This document shows, in pieces, positions 22,536-31,306 of a stretch of 39,353 nucleotides of DNA. The position numbers and the translations under genes were made by a program. How positions within the stretch are numbered: position 1 is the stretch's first letter; each line of letters opens with the position of its first letter. The notes beneath the pieces were generated by a model that was given only the letters and a program-made list of their open reading frames with translations, was not told where the DNA came from and did not search any database. The stretch lies in the NCBI GenBank assembly GCA_964195995.1, contig CAXMQS010000055.1:1-39353 (forward strand), given 5' to 3'. Source of the DNA: CAXMQS01 sp964195995. Lineage in GTDB: Bacteria > Actinomycetota > Acidimicrobiia > Spongiisociales > JAOTWH01.

Positions 22536-23793
22536 CGACGTCTTCGGTATCGGAAGGGTCGGCCTCGGTCGCCTCCGGTGGCGGTGGCTCGGCTTCGGTC
22601 TCCTCTGTCATCGGTGCCAGAGGAGCTTCCCAGTTATCGGGCACCTCGGGATGACGCGGCGCCGCCGACAACGATGGCAGGTCGCCGCGATCCTCCTCCC
22701 TGCGTGCATTCCAGCCTCCGACGAGCCAACCACCGACCCCGCTGAACACCGCGAGAATGTAGAGGAAAGCACCGACGAAGGGGATCAGCCACATGGCACC
22801 ACGCCACACCACCGCCCCCGCGAAGAACGCGCCGAGAAGACCCAGCCGACCCTTTGCCAAACGATCGACCGCCGCCGTCACAGAAGGAATCGGACCGACG
22901 AAGAGCGCGCCGAGCCACAGCCCGATCAGTGCTACGGCCAGCGGCAGCCCAACGAGAGTGATAGCGAGCGCGGCGGCAACGAACGGCGTAATCACCATCG
23001 CCGCCAGTCCGATGGCGAACGACCGCCACGGATTCTTCTCAATCGCCACCGTGGCTCGAGGAAGTGTGCGGCGCATGAGCCAGAACAAGACAACACCGGT
23101 CACCAGGAAGGCGAGCAAGCTGAGAATCCCAACCAGGGATTGGATGGCCCGTATCTGAATGGGATAGCGAACTCGCTGGCGAACGACCTGACCCCCGAAG
23201 TCGGCGCCGCCCGAGATGCTGCCGGTGCTGTTGGATTTGTAGACAAGGTCGCCGCCAACGGTCGCCGCGGCGCCGACCCGCACCCCGTTCACGGTTACGT
23301 CGAGGTTGCGCGTCACGTCGCCAGTGAGGTCGAACGAGTAGATCTGGCCGCGGACATCGCGACCGACGCTCGCCGAGAGATCGACCGAGTACGAAGAAGT
23401 CAAGACATCGCGACCGACCTCGCCACCGAGGTTCCCCGAGAACGTTGCCACGGCCAGGTCATCGCCGATAACCCCGTCCGTTGTTATGGATTGGGCGGCA
23501 AGGCGCACCGAACCGCCGACCTCTCCGCCGATTCGAGCCTCCCCCCACACCACGCCGAGCACATCACCTGTCACCTCGCCGGTGATTATCAGCTCTTCGG
23601 TGACGGCGATCAGGTCTCCCTCGATGGTGCCTTCGACGATCACCTTCCCGGCTACGGCGTAGTAATCCTCTGTTTCGATCTGGGTGCCGGTGACGATGGC
23701 AGTGCCGCCGCCGGCGAGGGTCGGCAGCCCCGGCAGCGGCAACAGAACAACCCCGAAGAGGGCTAGACCACCCCAGAAGTAGCGACGCTTCAC
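22525..23793 (-). CDS. Bactofilin-like (polymer-forming) membrane protein
   Basis: This 422-residue protein has an N-terminal hydrophobic signal or anchor (about 6-30). Next comes a region (about 35-190) of short repeating strands such as VEGTIEGDLIAVTEELIITGEVTGDVLGV, the pattern of a right-handed beta-helix as in bactofilin and polymer-forming cytoskeletal domains. About four hydrophobic segments (220-360) and an acidic Pro/Glu tail follow. The GTG start at 23793 shares one base with the nuoN2 stop (TAGTG), so it is translated from the nuo transcript. Its role is unknown; a membrane-associated scaffold is inference. Confidence 0.78.
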   Translation of the reverse strand: MKRRYFWGGLALFGVVLLPLPGLPTLAGGGTAIVTGTQIETEDYYAVAGKVIVEGTIEGDLIAVTEELIITGEVTGDVLGVVWGEARIGGEVGGSVRLAAQSITTDGVIGDDLAVATFSGNLGGEVGRDVLTSSYSVDLSASVGRDVRGQIYSFDLTGDVTRNLDVTVNGVRVGAAATVGGDLVYKSNSTGSISGGADFGGQVVRQRVRYPIQIRAIQSLVGILSLLAFLVTGVVLFWLMRRTLPRATVAIEKNPWRSFAIGLAAMVITPFVAAALAITLVGLPLAVALIGLWLGALFVGPIPSVTAAVDRLAKGRLGLLGAFFAGAVVWRGAMWLIPFVGAFLYILAVFSGVGGWLVGGWNARREEDRGDLPSLSAAPRHPEVPDNWEAPLAPMTEETEAEPPPPEATEADPSDTEDVDGP

Positions 23794-25226
23794 TACAGCG
23801 GAAGGGCTTCGCGAACGAAGTTGAGCAACGGCCACGGAACGATGCCGGCAATCAGTGTCACCGCGGCGCACCACGCCAAAGACAACCGCTGCGGGCCGTC
23901 CGATCGCGCGATGGTCGGCGTGATCTCGTCTTGCATGTACATCAGGACGGTCACGCGGAGATAGAAGAAGAGGCCGGCGCTGGCTGCGATCAGCGAGACG
24001 ATGACGACCCACAGATAACCGCCATCGATCGCGGACTGGAAGACGGCGGCCTTGCCGACGAAGCCGGCCGTAAGCGGGATCCCTCCCATCGCCAGCATGA
24101 AGAGGCCCATGAGCGCAGCCAGGCGCGGGCTGCCCTTGCCCAACCCGGCAAGGCTGGTCAGCGGTGTGGGACCGCTCCCCGGGCCCGAGATAATCGAAAC
24201 CACGGTGAAGGCGCCGAGCACCTGGAAGACGTAGGTAGCTAGGTAGAACCACATCGAGCTCAGGTCGGCGCCAAGCAGGCCGGTGAGAATGAAGCCGGCG
24301 TGAGCCACGGACGAGTACGCCAGCATCCGCTTGACGTCCGTTTGGGCGATGGCGAGTGCAGTGCCGATCACAACGGAGGCAACCGCCACCACCGCGATCA
24401 CTGGTCCCCAGTCGTCGATTCGACTCTCGAAGGCGACGACCAGCACACGGCCAAGCGCCGCGAAACCGCCGAGCTTGGCCATGGCCGCCATGAAGCCGAC
24501 GAGGCCCCCGGGCGCGCCCTGGTAGACGTCCGGCGCCCACATGTGGAACGGAACCGCACTCACCTTGAAGGCAAGTCCCACGATCATGAGTCCAAGACCG
24601 GCAACGAGGACAGCGGGCCGCAGCACAAGCGAGCGCACGAAGAACTGGGCAATGCCGTAGACGCCAAGACTGCCCGTTCCCGCGAAGACCAGAGCAACGC
24701 CGTAGAGGAAGATTGCGGACGCGAACGCACCCAACAGGAAGTACTTCAACGCCGCCTCGTCGGCACCGGCGCGGTTCCTCGTGTATCCGGCCATCACGTA
24801 GAGGCTGATGGAGAGGATCTCGAGGCCGAGGAAGAGCACCATGAAGTTGGCTGAGGCGGCCATCAGGTGGACCCCCGATGTCGCCAACAGCATGAGAACG
24901 ATCAGCTCGGCGGACCGCCCCTCCATCTCCGTGATGAGGCTCCACGCGGCGGCTATAGCGGCAGCGGCGACAACTATGGCCACCAGACCGGCCAGAGCCC
25001 CGTACCCGTCGAGGGCGATCATGTTCGAGTACTGAAGGGTTGGGTTGGCGTCCCCGACGGTCTGGTCCCATTGCAGCCAGCCGAAGCCGGCCGCGACGGC
25101 CAGGGTTGCACCTGTCAGGATCCCGAGTACCCGACGCGGTGGCTCCCAGACCAGGTCGACCGTCAGCACCGCTAATGCGCCGATCACCAGAACGACCTCA
25201 ACCGCGACCCCGAGGAACGACATCAT
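23793..25226 (-). CDS. nuoN: NuoN of the 14-gene complex I (set 2)
   Basis: An antiporter-like proton-pumping subunit of 477 residues. Family blocks are FLGLEILSISLYVMAGYTR (Glu helix), AALKYFLLGAFASAI, FKVSAVPFHMWAPDVYQGAP and MLAYSSVAHAGFILTG. The ATG overlaps the nuoM2 stop (ATGA). It is the last nuo gene of the operon, but translation coupling continues into the bactofilin-like gene. Confidence 0.96.
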   Translation of the reverse strand: MMSFLGVAVEVVLVIGALAVLTVDLVWEPPRRVLGILTGATLAVAAGFGWLQWDQTVGDANPTLQYSNMIALDGYGALAGLVAIVVAAAAIAAAWSLITEMEGRSAELIVLMLLATSGVHLMAASANFMVLFLGLEILSISLYVMAGYTRNRAGADEAALKYFLLGAFASAIFLYGVALVFAGTGSLGVYGIAQFFVRSLVLRPAVLVAGLGLMIVGLAFKVSAVPFHMWAPDVYQGAPGGLVGFMAAMAKLGGFAALGRVLVVAFESRIDDWGPVIAVVAVASVVIGTALAIAQTDVKRMLAYSSVAHAGFILTGLLGADLSSMWFYLATYVFQVLGAFTVVSIISGPGSGPTPLTSLAGLGKGSPRLAALMGLFMLAMGGIPLTAGFVGKAAVFQSAIDGGYLWVVIVSLIAASAGLFFYLRVTVLMYMQDEITPTIARSDGPQRLSLAWCAAVTLIAGIVPWPLLNFVREALPL

Positions 25227-26743
25227 CCTTCGCTCCCGAATTCAGGCACCACGTAGTCGGTTGTCTGCTCGATGCGCTCGAGCAGTGCGTCCACAGACGG
25301 CTCGATCCTGTCGAGGGCAGGCTTGGGATAGACGCCGAGATAGATGATCAACGCCACCATCGGCAACAGCGCCGCCCACTCCCGCGGCGACAGGTCGGCG
25401 AGCAGGCTGTTCTCTTCGTGCGTTATCGGCCCGGTGAACACCCGCTCGTACGCCCACAGCAGATAGATGGCCGCCAGCACCACGCCGAAGGCGGCGACGA
25501 TCGCGGCAGCGGGAACCGACAGGTAGCTCCCCGTCAGCACCAGGAACTCGCCGACGAAGCCGTTGAGTCCCGGCAGACCTATGGAGGCGAACGCGATGAA
25601 CAGGAAGGCGCCCGCGAATAGGGGCATGACGCTGGCGATGCCTCCGTAGTCGGCGATCAACCTCGTGTGCCGCCTCTCGTAGATCATCCCCACCAAGAGG
25701 AACAGTGCTCCCGTGGTGAGGCCATGATTGACCATCTGGATGACCCCGCCCTGGAGACCGGAGCGAGTCAGCGCGAAGATCCCGAGCACGACGAAGCCGA
25801 GATGGCTCACCGAGGAGTAGGCGACGAGGCGTTTCAGATCGGGCTGGACGATGGCGACTATCGCTCCGTAGATGATTCCGATGACGGCCAAGGTGACCAT
25901 CACGGGAACCATGTCGACGGTGGCCTCAGGGAACAGAGCCAAGTTGAACCGGATGAAGCCGTACGTCCCCAGCTTCAGCAGGACGCCTGCAAGCAGGATC
26001 GAACCAGCCGTTGGCGCCTCGACGTGGGCGTCCGGCAGCCAGGTGTGGAAGGGGAACAGTGGCACCTTGATTGCGAACGCCGCCCCGAACGCCAAGAACA
26101 GCGCCATCTGCGTCCCGTACGGGAGGTCGAGCTGCAGCAGGGCCGTGTAATCGAACGTCGCCGACCCGGTCTGGTCGCCGGCGATCAGTCCCAGCGACAG
26201 GATGCCGGCGAACATGAGCCCGGATCCCAGTGCCGTGTACAGGAAGAACTTCACCGCGGCGTACACCCGGTGTTCGCCACCCCAAAGCCCGATGATCACA
26301 TACATCGGCACCAGCGCCACTTCGAAGAAGACGAAAAACAGCAGAAGGTCGAGAGCCAGGAAGGTTCCGAGCAGCCCTGTTTCCAGCACCAGCATCGCAA
26401 TGAAGTACTCCTTGCGGCGATCGCTGATGGAGGCCGAGGCCAACAGCGAGATCGGTACGAGGAACGCGGTCAGCGCAACCAACAGCAAGGAGATCCCGTC
26501 AACCCCAACGAAGTAGGAGACGCCCCACGGCTCGAACCACAGCACCTTCTCGGTGAACTGGAACCCGGCTTCGCCGGTAGCGAACTCCCACACGACATAG
26601 CCGGCGACGGCAAGTGGCAACAGGCTCACCGCTACCGCCGTTGGGAACAGCAGCTCGGAGCGACGACGCGGGATGGCGGCCACCGCCACGGCGCCGGCAA
26701 GTGGCAGCAGGATGAGCAGCGTGAGAGTTGGGAAGTCGCTCAC
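25223..26743 (-). CDS. nuoM: NuoM of the 14-gene complex I (set 2)
   Basis: An antiporter-like subunit of 506 residues from GTG 26743, which overlaps the nuoL2 stop (GTGA). Longer in-frame starts run into the antisense of nuoL2 and give an arginine-rich, non-family N-terminus, so I reject them. Glu141 (FFVFFEVALVPMYV), FAIKVPLFPFHTWLPDAHVEAPT and LKRLVAYSSVSHLGFVVLG are the expected motifs. Confidence 0.96.
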   Translation of the reverse strand: MSDFPTLTLLILLPLAGAVAVAAIPRRRSELLFPTAVAVSLLPLAVAGYVVWEFATGEAGFQFTEKVLWFEPWGVSYFVGVDGISLLLVALTAFLVPISLLASASISDRRKEYFIAMLVLETGLLGTFLALDLLLFFVFFEVALVPMYVIIGLWGGEHRVYAAVKFFLYTALGSGLMFAGILSLGLIAGDQTGSATFDYTALLQLDLPYGTQMALFLAFGAAFAIKVPLFPFHTWLPDAHVEAPTAGSILLAGVLLKLGTYGFIRFNLALFPEATVDMVPVMVTLAVIGIIYGAIVAIVQPDLKRLVAYSSVSHLGFVVLGIFALTRSGLQGGVIQMVNHGLTTGALFLLVGMIYERRHTRLIADYGGIASVMPLFAGAFLFIAFASIGLPGLNGFVGEFLVLTGSYLSVPAAAIVAAFGVVLAAIYLLWAYERVFTGPITHEENSLLADLSPREWAALLPMVALIIYLGVYPKPALDRIEPSVDALLERIEQTTDYVVPEFGSEG

Positions 26744-28611
26744 AGGCCCGCCCTCGATACCAGCCACACCAAGACGACAACGGTGCCGATCATCATGGCG
26801 GCGCCATACGACCGAACGAAGCCCGTCTGCAGCGGCCGCAGCACGGCTCCGAGACGACGCACCAGCCATCCGACGCCGTTGACCACGCCGTCGAGGCCCC
26901 GCTGGTCAGCAACGAAGGCGGTCCAGGCCGCGCCCAACTTGCCGGGTCGAACCAGCGTGTCCCCGTAGAGGTTGTCGACGTAGTAGCCGTTGCGCACCCA
27001 ACGCCAGGTGTCCGACTCCTCGGGCGGCGCCGGCCGGTAGAAGTAGCGCCGCGTCGCATATGCCAACCCAGCCAGTCCGGCCAGGACGGAGACGATCGCC
27101 AGCACCCATTGCGTTCCAGCGGCGGGGGCGTGCGCCAGCTCGACCCCCTCGAACGAGGGCTCGAGGAAGTGTTCGAAGCCGAGGCGCCACGGGGTGTTGA
27201 TGATCCCGGCGACAAGCGAGGCCGCGGCCAGAGCGACGAGCGGCACGACCATGAGCAGCGGAGACTCGTGGGGGTGAACCTCGTCCGCCCACTTCGGCTT
27301 CGTCCAGAAAGTCAGATACATGAGCCGCGCCATGTAGAGGGCGGTCAACAGCGCTGTGATGATCCCGATGAACCACAGGACGAGCCATGCGCCGCCGTGC
27401 TCAAAGGTTGCGGCGAGTATCTCGTCCTTCGACCAGAAGCCAGACAGAGGGGGGATGCCGGAGATGGCGAGCCAGGCGACGACCATCGTTCCGAACGTCA
27501 GCGGCATGTGCTTGCGAAGGCCGCCCATCCGTCTCATGTCTTGCTCGCCCGCCATGGCGTGGATCACCGAGCCGGCACCGAGGAAGAGCAAGGCCTTGAA
27601 GAAGGCATGGGTGAAGAGATGGAAGATCCCTGCGGTGTAAGCACCGGCCCCGACCCCGAGGAACATGTATCCGAGCTGGCTGATGGTGGAGTAGGCCAAC
27701 ACCCGCTTGATGTCGCGCTGGCCGAGAGCAACGGTGGCAGCGCCAAGTGCCGTGATCATGCCAACCGTCGCCACCACACCCGATGCCGTTGGCGACAGCT
27801 CGAAAAGAGTTGCAGTCCTGGCAACCATGTAGACGCCGGCGGTGACCATCGTCGCCGCGTGGATCAGGGCGGATACCGGCGTCGGGCCCTCCATGGCGTC
27901 CGGGAGCCAGATGTGGAGCGGCAGCTGGGCCGACTTGCCCGCGGCGCCGACGAAGAGCAGGAGGGCCACTGCCGTCGCCGCCCCCGACGTGAGCGTCCCC
28001 GCCGCCTCCTCGAACACCTCTCCATAGGCGAAGGTGCCGAAGTTGGCGAAGATGATCATCAAGGCGATCAAGAACCCGAAGTCGCCGATCCTGTTGACGA
28101 CGAAGGCCTTCTTACCGGCGGCAGCTGCGCTGGGCTTGGTGAACCAAAAACTGATCAGCAAGAAGGAGCTGAGACCGACGAGCTCCCAGCCGACGAACAA
28201 GATCCCGAAGTTGGCGCCGAGAACCAGAGTGAGCATCGAGGCAATGAACAGGTTGAGATACATGAAGAAACGGCCGTAACGCTCGTCTCCGGCCATGTAG
28301 CCAATCGAGTAGAGGTGGATGAGCGTGCCGACCCCGGTCACCACCAACGTCATGACCGCGGCCAGCGGGTCCCACAGCAGCTCGGCATCCAGTCCGAGTG
28401 CGGGTATCCAATCGAAGAGCCGCACGACGTGGGCCTCGCCGGTGCCGGTGAAGAAGTCGACGGAGGCCGCCGCCGCCACAACGAAGGAGCCGGCAACCGT
28501 AAGGGTTCCGAGGATGCCAGCGCCCGGTTCGCCGAGGCGGCGCCCGAACAGGAGCAGCGCGACCACTCCGGCCAGAGGAAACGCGATGGCGAGCCAGATG
28601 AGGTCGATCAT
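26740..28611 (-). CDS. nuoL: NuoL of the 14-gene complex I (set 2)
   Basis: The distal antiporter-like subunit, 623 residues. Proton-path residues are Glu143 (GWELVG), Asp177 (NRIGD), Lys226 (GKSAQLPLHIWLPDAM) and His251 (ALIHAATM). The C-terminal lateral-helix region is present. The ATG overlaps the nuoK2 stop (TGATG), whereas in set 1 the same junction has a 328-nt repeat-filled gap. Confidence 0.97.
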   Translation of the reverse strand: MIDLIWLAIAFPLAGVVALLLFGRRLGEPGAGILGTLTVAGSFVVAAAASVDFFTGTGEAHVVRLFDWIPALGLDAELLWDPLAAVMTLVVTGVGTLIHLYSIGYMAGDERYGRFFMYLNLFIASMLTLVLGANFGILFVGWELVGLSSFLLISFWFTKPSAAAAGKKAFVVNRIGDFGFLIALMIIFANFGTFAYGEVFEEAAGTLTSGAATAVALLLFVGAAGKSAQLPLHIWLPDAMEGPTPVSALIHAATMVTAGVYMVARTATLFELSPTASGVVATVGMITALGAATVALGQRDIKRVLAYSTISQLGYMFLGVGAGAYTAGIFHLFTHAFFKALLFLGAGSVIHAMAGEQDMRRMGGLRKHMPLTFGTMVVAWLAISGIPPLSGFWSKDEILAATFEHGGAWLVLWFIGIITALLTALYMARLMYLTFWTKPKWADEVHPHESPLLMVVPLVALAAASLVAGIINTPWRLGFEHFLEPSFEGVELAHAPAAGTQWVLAIVSVLAGLAGLAYATRRYFYRPAPPEESDTWRWVRNGYYVDNLYGDTLVRPGKLGAAWTAFVADQRGLDGVVNGVGWLVRRLGAVLRPLQTGFVRSYGAAMMIGTVVVLVWLVSRAGL

Positions 28612-28913
28612 CAGCCCCGAAGCTCCGAGAGATCATCGACGGACGCCGTCGAGCGCCGTCGGAAGACTGTCACGATGATGGCGAGGCCGACAACGACTTC
28701 TGCCGCAGCAACCACCATCACGAAGAACACAGCGACCTGGCCGTCGATATTCCCCAGATCGCGACCAGCGGCCACGAACGTGAGGTTCACCGCATTGAGC
28801 ATCAGCTCGACCGACATGAACATGATGAGCGCGTTGCGCCGCAACAGGACCCCGGAGGCGCCGATGGCGAACAGCACCGCCGCCAACCCCATGAAGTACC
28901 CGGCGCTAACCAT
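28611..28913 (-). CDS. nuoK: NuoK of the 14-gene complex I (set 2)
   Basis: A 100-residue three-helix membrane subunit with Glu36 (SVELMLNAVN) and Glu72 (AAAEVVVGLAI), the two conserved E-channel glutamates. The LLRRNALIMF block is typical. It lies 102 nt after nuoJ2, with a repeat-bearing spacer upstream. Confidence 0.96.
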   Translation of the reverse strand: MVSAGYFMGLAAVLFAIGASGVLLRRNALIMFMSVELMLNAVNLTFVAAGRDLGNIDGQVAVFFVMVVAAAEVVVGLAIIVTVFRRRSTASVDDLSELRG

Positions 28914-29015
28914 GAGGTGTCACTCGCTTCTCGCTTCTCGCTCCTGGCTTGTAGGAGCTTTCAGGTTTCGCCCCCCTGGGGGGGGAGGAAGCCACCCAGT
29001 CAGCCGGCGTCGTGG
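28914..29015. repeat. nuoJ2-nuoK2 spacer with hairpin and heptamer repeats
   Basis: This is the only real gap in the set 2 operon. It contains a GC hairpin-type element CGCCCCCCTGGGGGGGGAGG followed by AAGCC (about 28970-28993), related to the repeats in set 1, and three tandem heptamers CTCGCTT/CTCGCTT/CTCGCTC (28923-28943). No ORF is seen. No clear ribosome site stands out ahead of nuoK2. Confidence 0.7.
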
Positions 29016-29588
29016 TCACGGCGAGTCCTCCCCGACCGGGGCTTCGGTTTCAGCGGGGGTCTCAGTTGAGGTTTCCGTTGGAGCCTCACGCATAGCCGGC
29101 TTGTAGAAGCCAAGGGCGATGGTGCCGACGGCGGCGATGATCAGCAGGATCGCCGTCAACTCGAAGGGGAGTACCCACTCGTTGAAGAGCCGGTCGGCGA
29201 TCGCTTCCGCCGTACCGATGGGCTCGGCCCCGGAAGGGTCTCCGGTGATCCACGCCGAGGAGCCGACTGCCAGCAGCACGGCGGCGAAGCCGGCGCTGAC
29301 CAGCAGTCCAACGGAGCGCTGTCCGCGCAGCGCGTCTGTCGTGTCCTCGGTCTTGTCAACGCCGATCAACATGATCACGAAGAGGAAGAGGGTCATCACA
29401 GCCCCTGCGTACACCAACACCTGAGCGGCGGCGAGGAAGTGTCCCTCGTTGACGACGTAGAGCACGGCCACCGAGAACAGCGTCGCCATCAGCCCGAGAG
29501 CCGCGTGAACTGTGTTGCGCGACCACACCATGAGGAGCGCCCCGGCAACCGAGATAGTCGCAAATACCCAGAAGACGACTGCTTCCAT
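29016..29588 (-). CDS. nuoJ: NuoJ of the 14-gene complex I (set 2)
   Basis: A five-helix membrane subunit of 190 residues. Family blocks are SRNTVHAALGLMATL, AAAQVLVYAGAVMTLFLFVIMLIG and LPFELTAILLIIAAVG. I choose ATG 29588 (MEAVVFWVF), which overlaps the nuoI2 stop as TGATG; longer forms would run through the nuoI2 frame. The Thr/Glu/Pro-rich tail (about 25 residues) is longer than in set 1. Confidence 0.95.
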   Translation of the reverse strand: MEAVVFWVFATISVAGALLMVWSRNTVHAALGLMATLFSVAVLYVVNEGHFLAAAQVLVYAGAVMTLFLFVIMLIGVDKTEDTTDALRGQRSVGLLVSAGFAAVLLAVGSSAWITGDPSGAEPIGTAEAIADRLFNEWVLPFELTAILLIIAAVGTIALGFYKPAMREAPTETSTETPAETEAPVGEDSP

Positions 29589-30214
29589 CAGGCGTCGTCC
29601 TCGGCGAGCGTCGACTGGCCGATCTCTGCGGGACGCAGGCCGGCCCCCGCACTTGGCGTCCACGCGACAACGCCCTCGTAGGCGGACCTGCCGGCGGAGG
29701 CGGTCGCCCTCATCCAACCGTCGGCGGCCTGCAGCTCTTCGATGGCGATGAATGGCGAGTCACCAAGAGGGTGGTTGGGGGTTCCGTCCTCGCCGACCAG
29801 CAGCGCGTTCTTGTCGTAGATGGCGTCGCCGCGGTTGGTCACCGAGATCTCGAACAGCTGCGTCATCGTTATGGCCTCCGTTGGGCAGGCCTCGACACAG
29901 AGACCGCAGAAGATGCAGCGCAGCATGTTGATGTCGTAGACGAACCCGAACCGCTCGCCGGGGCTGACCGGTTCCTCAGGATCGTTGTCCTCGCCGCGCA
30001 CGTAGATGCAGCGGGCAGGACACACACCGGCGCACAACTCACATCCGATGCACTTCTCCATGCCGTCCGGATAACGGTTCAGCACGTGCCGCCCATGGAA
30101 CCGCTGTGGCTTGACTCTCTTCTGCTCGGGGTACTGAGTGGTGACGCGCTTGCGGAACATCTGCGAGAACGTCACTTTGAAACCGGCCAACGGCTTCAGG
30201 AAGTCATCGAACAT
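29588..30214 (-). CDS. nuoI: NuoI of the 14-gene complex I (set 2), 2x[4Fe-4S]
   Basis: Carries clusters N6a and N6b between NuoG and NuoB. The 208-residue protein has Cys55/58/61/65 (CIGCELCAGVC-P) and Cys100/103/106/110 (CIFCGLCVEAC-P). The C-terminal extension of about 65 residues after YDKNALL is of the kind seen in actinobacterial NuoI. It starts 9 nt after the nuoH2 stop. Confidence 0.96.
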   Translation of the reverse strand: MFDDFLKPLAGFKVTFSQMFRKRVTTQYPEQKRVKPQRFHGRHVLNRYPDGMEKCIGCELCAGVCPARCIYVRGEDNDPEEPVSPGERFGFVYDINMLRCIFCGLCVEACPTEAITMTQLFEISVTNRGDAIYDKNALLVGEDGTPNHPLGDSPFIAIEELQAADGWMRATASAGRSAYEGVVAWTPSAGAGLRPAEIGQSTLAEDDA

Positions 30215-30223
30215 GAACTCTCC

Positions 30224-31306
30224 TCAACTCCATGGCGCACCGAACGACTTGAAGCCCGTCACCACGACGAAGAGCACCAGCCAAACCAAGGCCGCGGGTA
30301 TGAGTCGCTTCCAACCGAACTGCATGAGCTGGTCGTAGCGCAACCGCGGCAGCGTGGCTCGAATCCAGATGAAGCCGAACAACAGCACCCAGGTCTTGAT
30401 CATGAACCAGGCAACGGGAAGCAGGCCGCTCACGAACGCAGGAAGCACGCTATCGAAAGTGGGGCCGTTCCAGCCACCAAAGAACAGGATGACGGCGATG
30501 GCGGAGATGTTGAACATGTTGATGTACTCGGCGAGGAAGAACAGAGCGAAGCGGATCGACGAGTACTCGGTGTGGAATCCACCAACCAGCTCCTGCTCCG
30601 CCTCAACGAGGTCAAACGGCGCGCGGTTGGTCTCGGCTATGCCGGCGATGGCGAAGATGGCGAAGCTGGGGATCAGGGCGATACCGAACCATGCCGGCAG
30701 GAAGCCACCGAAGGAGCCTGACTGCAGCTCGACGATGCGCGACAGCGACATCAGGCCGGTCCCAGCCTCACCGCCAGCTTGGGTGGAAGCGAACACGATG
30801 ACGGGAACGATCGCCAACGCCATGGCCGTCTCGTAGGAGATAGCTTGGGCAGTGGCTCTCACCCCGGCGAGCAGTGGGTACTTGGAACCAGACGACCATC
30901 CGGCGAGGACGATCGCATAGACGGCTATCGACGAGATCGCCAGAACGAACAACACGGCGACATTGAGATCGGTTGCCTGCATGGAGATCAGACGGTCACC
31001 GATGTGGAAGGGGCGTCCGATCGGGATGACGAGAAAGATCAACAGCGCCGGCAGCAAGGCCATGGCGGGCGCTGCGAGGTAGGTGCCCAGCTCCGCCCGA
31101 CGTGGTGTGATGTGCTCCTTGAGGAACAGCTTCAGCCCGTCCGCCAGCGTGATCAGTATTCCGAATGGGCCCGCCCGATTGGGCCCGATGCGATTCTGCA
31201 TGTCGGCGACGATCTTGCGCTCGGCCCAAACCAGGAGAAGCGTATTCAGGACTAGCAGTGCGAAGACGGCGACGACTTTGATGGCGGCTTCGATGAACGT
31301 ATCCAT
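30224..31306 (-). CDS. nuoH: NuoH of the 14-gene complex I (set 2)
   Basis: A 360-residue membrane subunit at the quinone chamber. Motifs are AERKIVADMQNRIGPNRAG, ADGLKLFLKE, LAGWSSGSKYPLLAGVRA and AETNRAPFDLVEAEQELVGG (Glu235, Glu237, Glu239 retained). The ATG at 31306 overlaps the nuoG2 stop (TGATG). The much longer open frame upstream is the antisense of nuoG2 and is not part of the gene. Confidence 0.96.
   Translation of the reverse strand: MDTFIEAAIKVVAVFALLVLNTLLLVWAERKIVADMQNRIGPNRAGPFGILITLADGLKLFLKEHITPRRAELGTYLAAPAMALLPALLIFLVIPIGRPFHIGDRLISMQATDLNVAVLFVLAISSIAVYAIVLAGWSSGSKYPLLAGVRATAQAISYETAMALAIVPVIVFASTQAGGEAGTGLMSLSRIVELQSGSFGGFLPAWFGIALIPSFAIFAIAGIAETNRAPFDLVEAEQELVGGFHTEYSSIRFALFFLAEYINMFNISAIAVILFFGGWNGPTFDSVLPAFVSGLLPVAWFMIKTWVLLFGFIWIRATLPRLRYDQLMQFGWKRLIPAALVWLVLFVVVTGFKSFGAPWS

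Noticed and set aside
23794..25071. Extension of the bactofilin-like gene to 848 residues
   Set aside because: The added part is another frame of nuoN2; the GTG in TAGTG at 23793 starts a proper signal or anchor segment.
26728..29106. Long plus-strand open frame of about 790 codons
   Set aside because: Antisense of nuoL2, nuoK2 and part of nuoJ2; low-hydrophobicity, His/Asp/Arg-rich product typical of shadow frames in GC-rich DNA.
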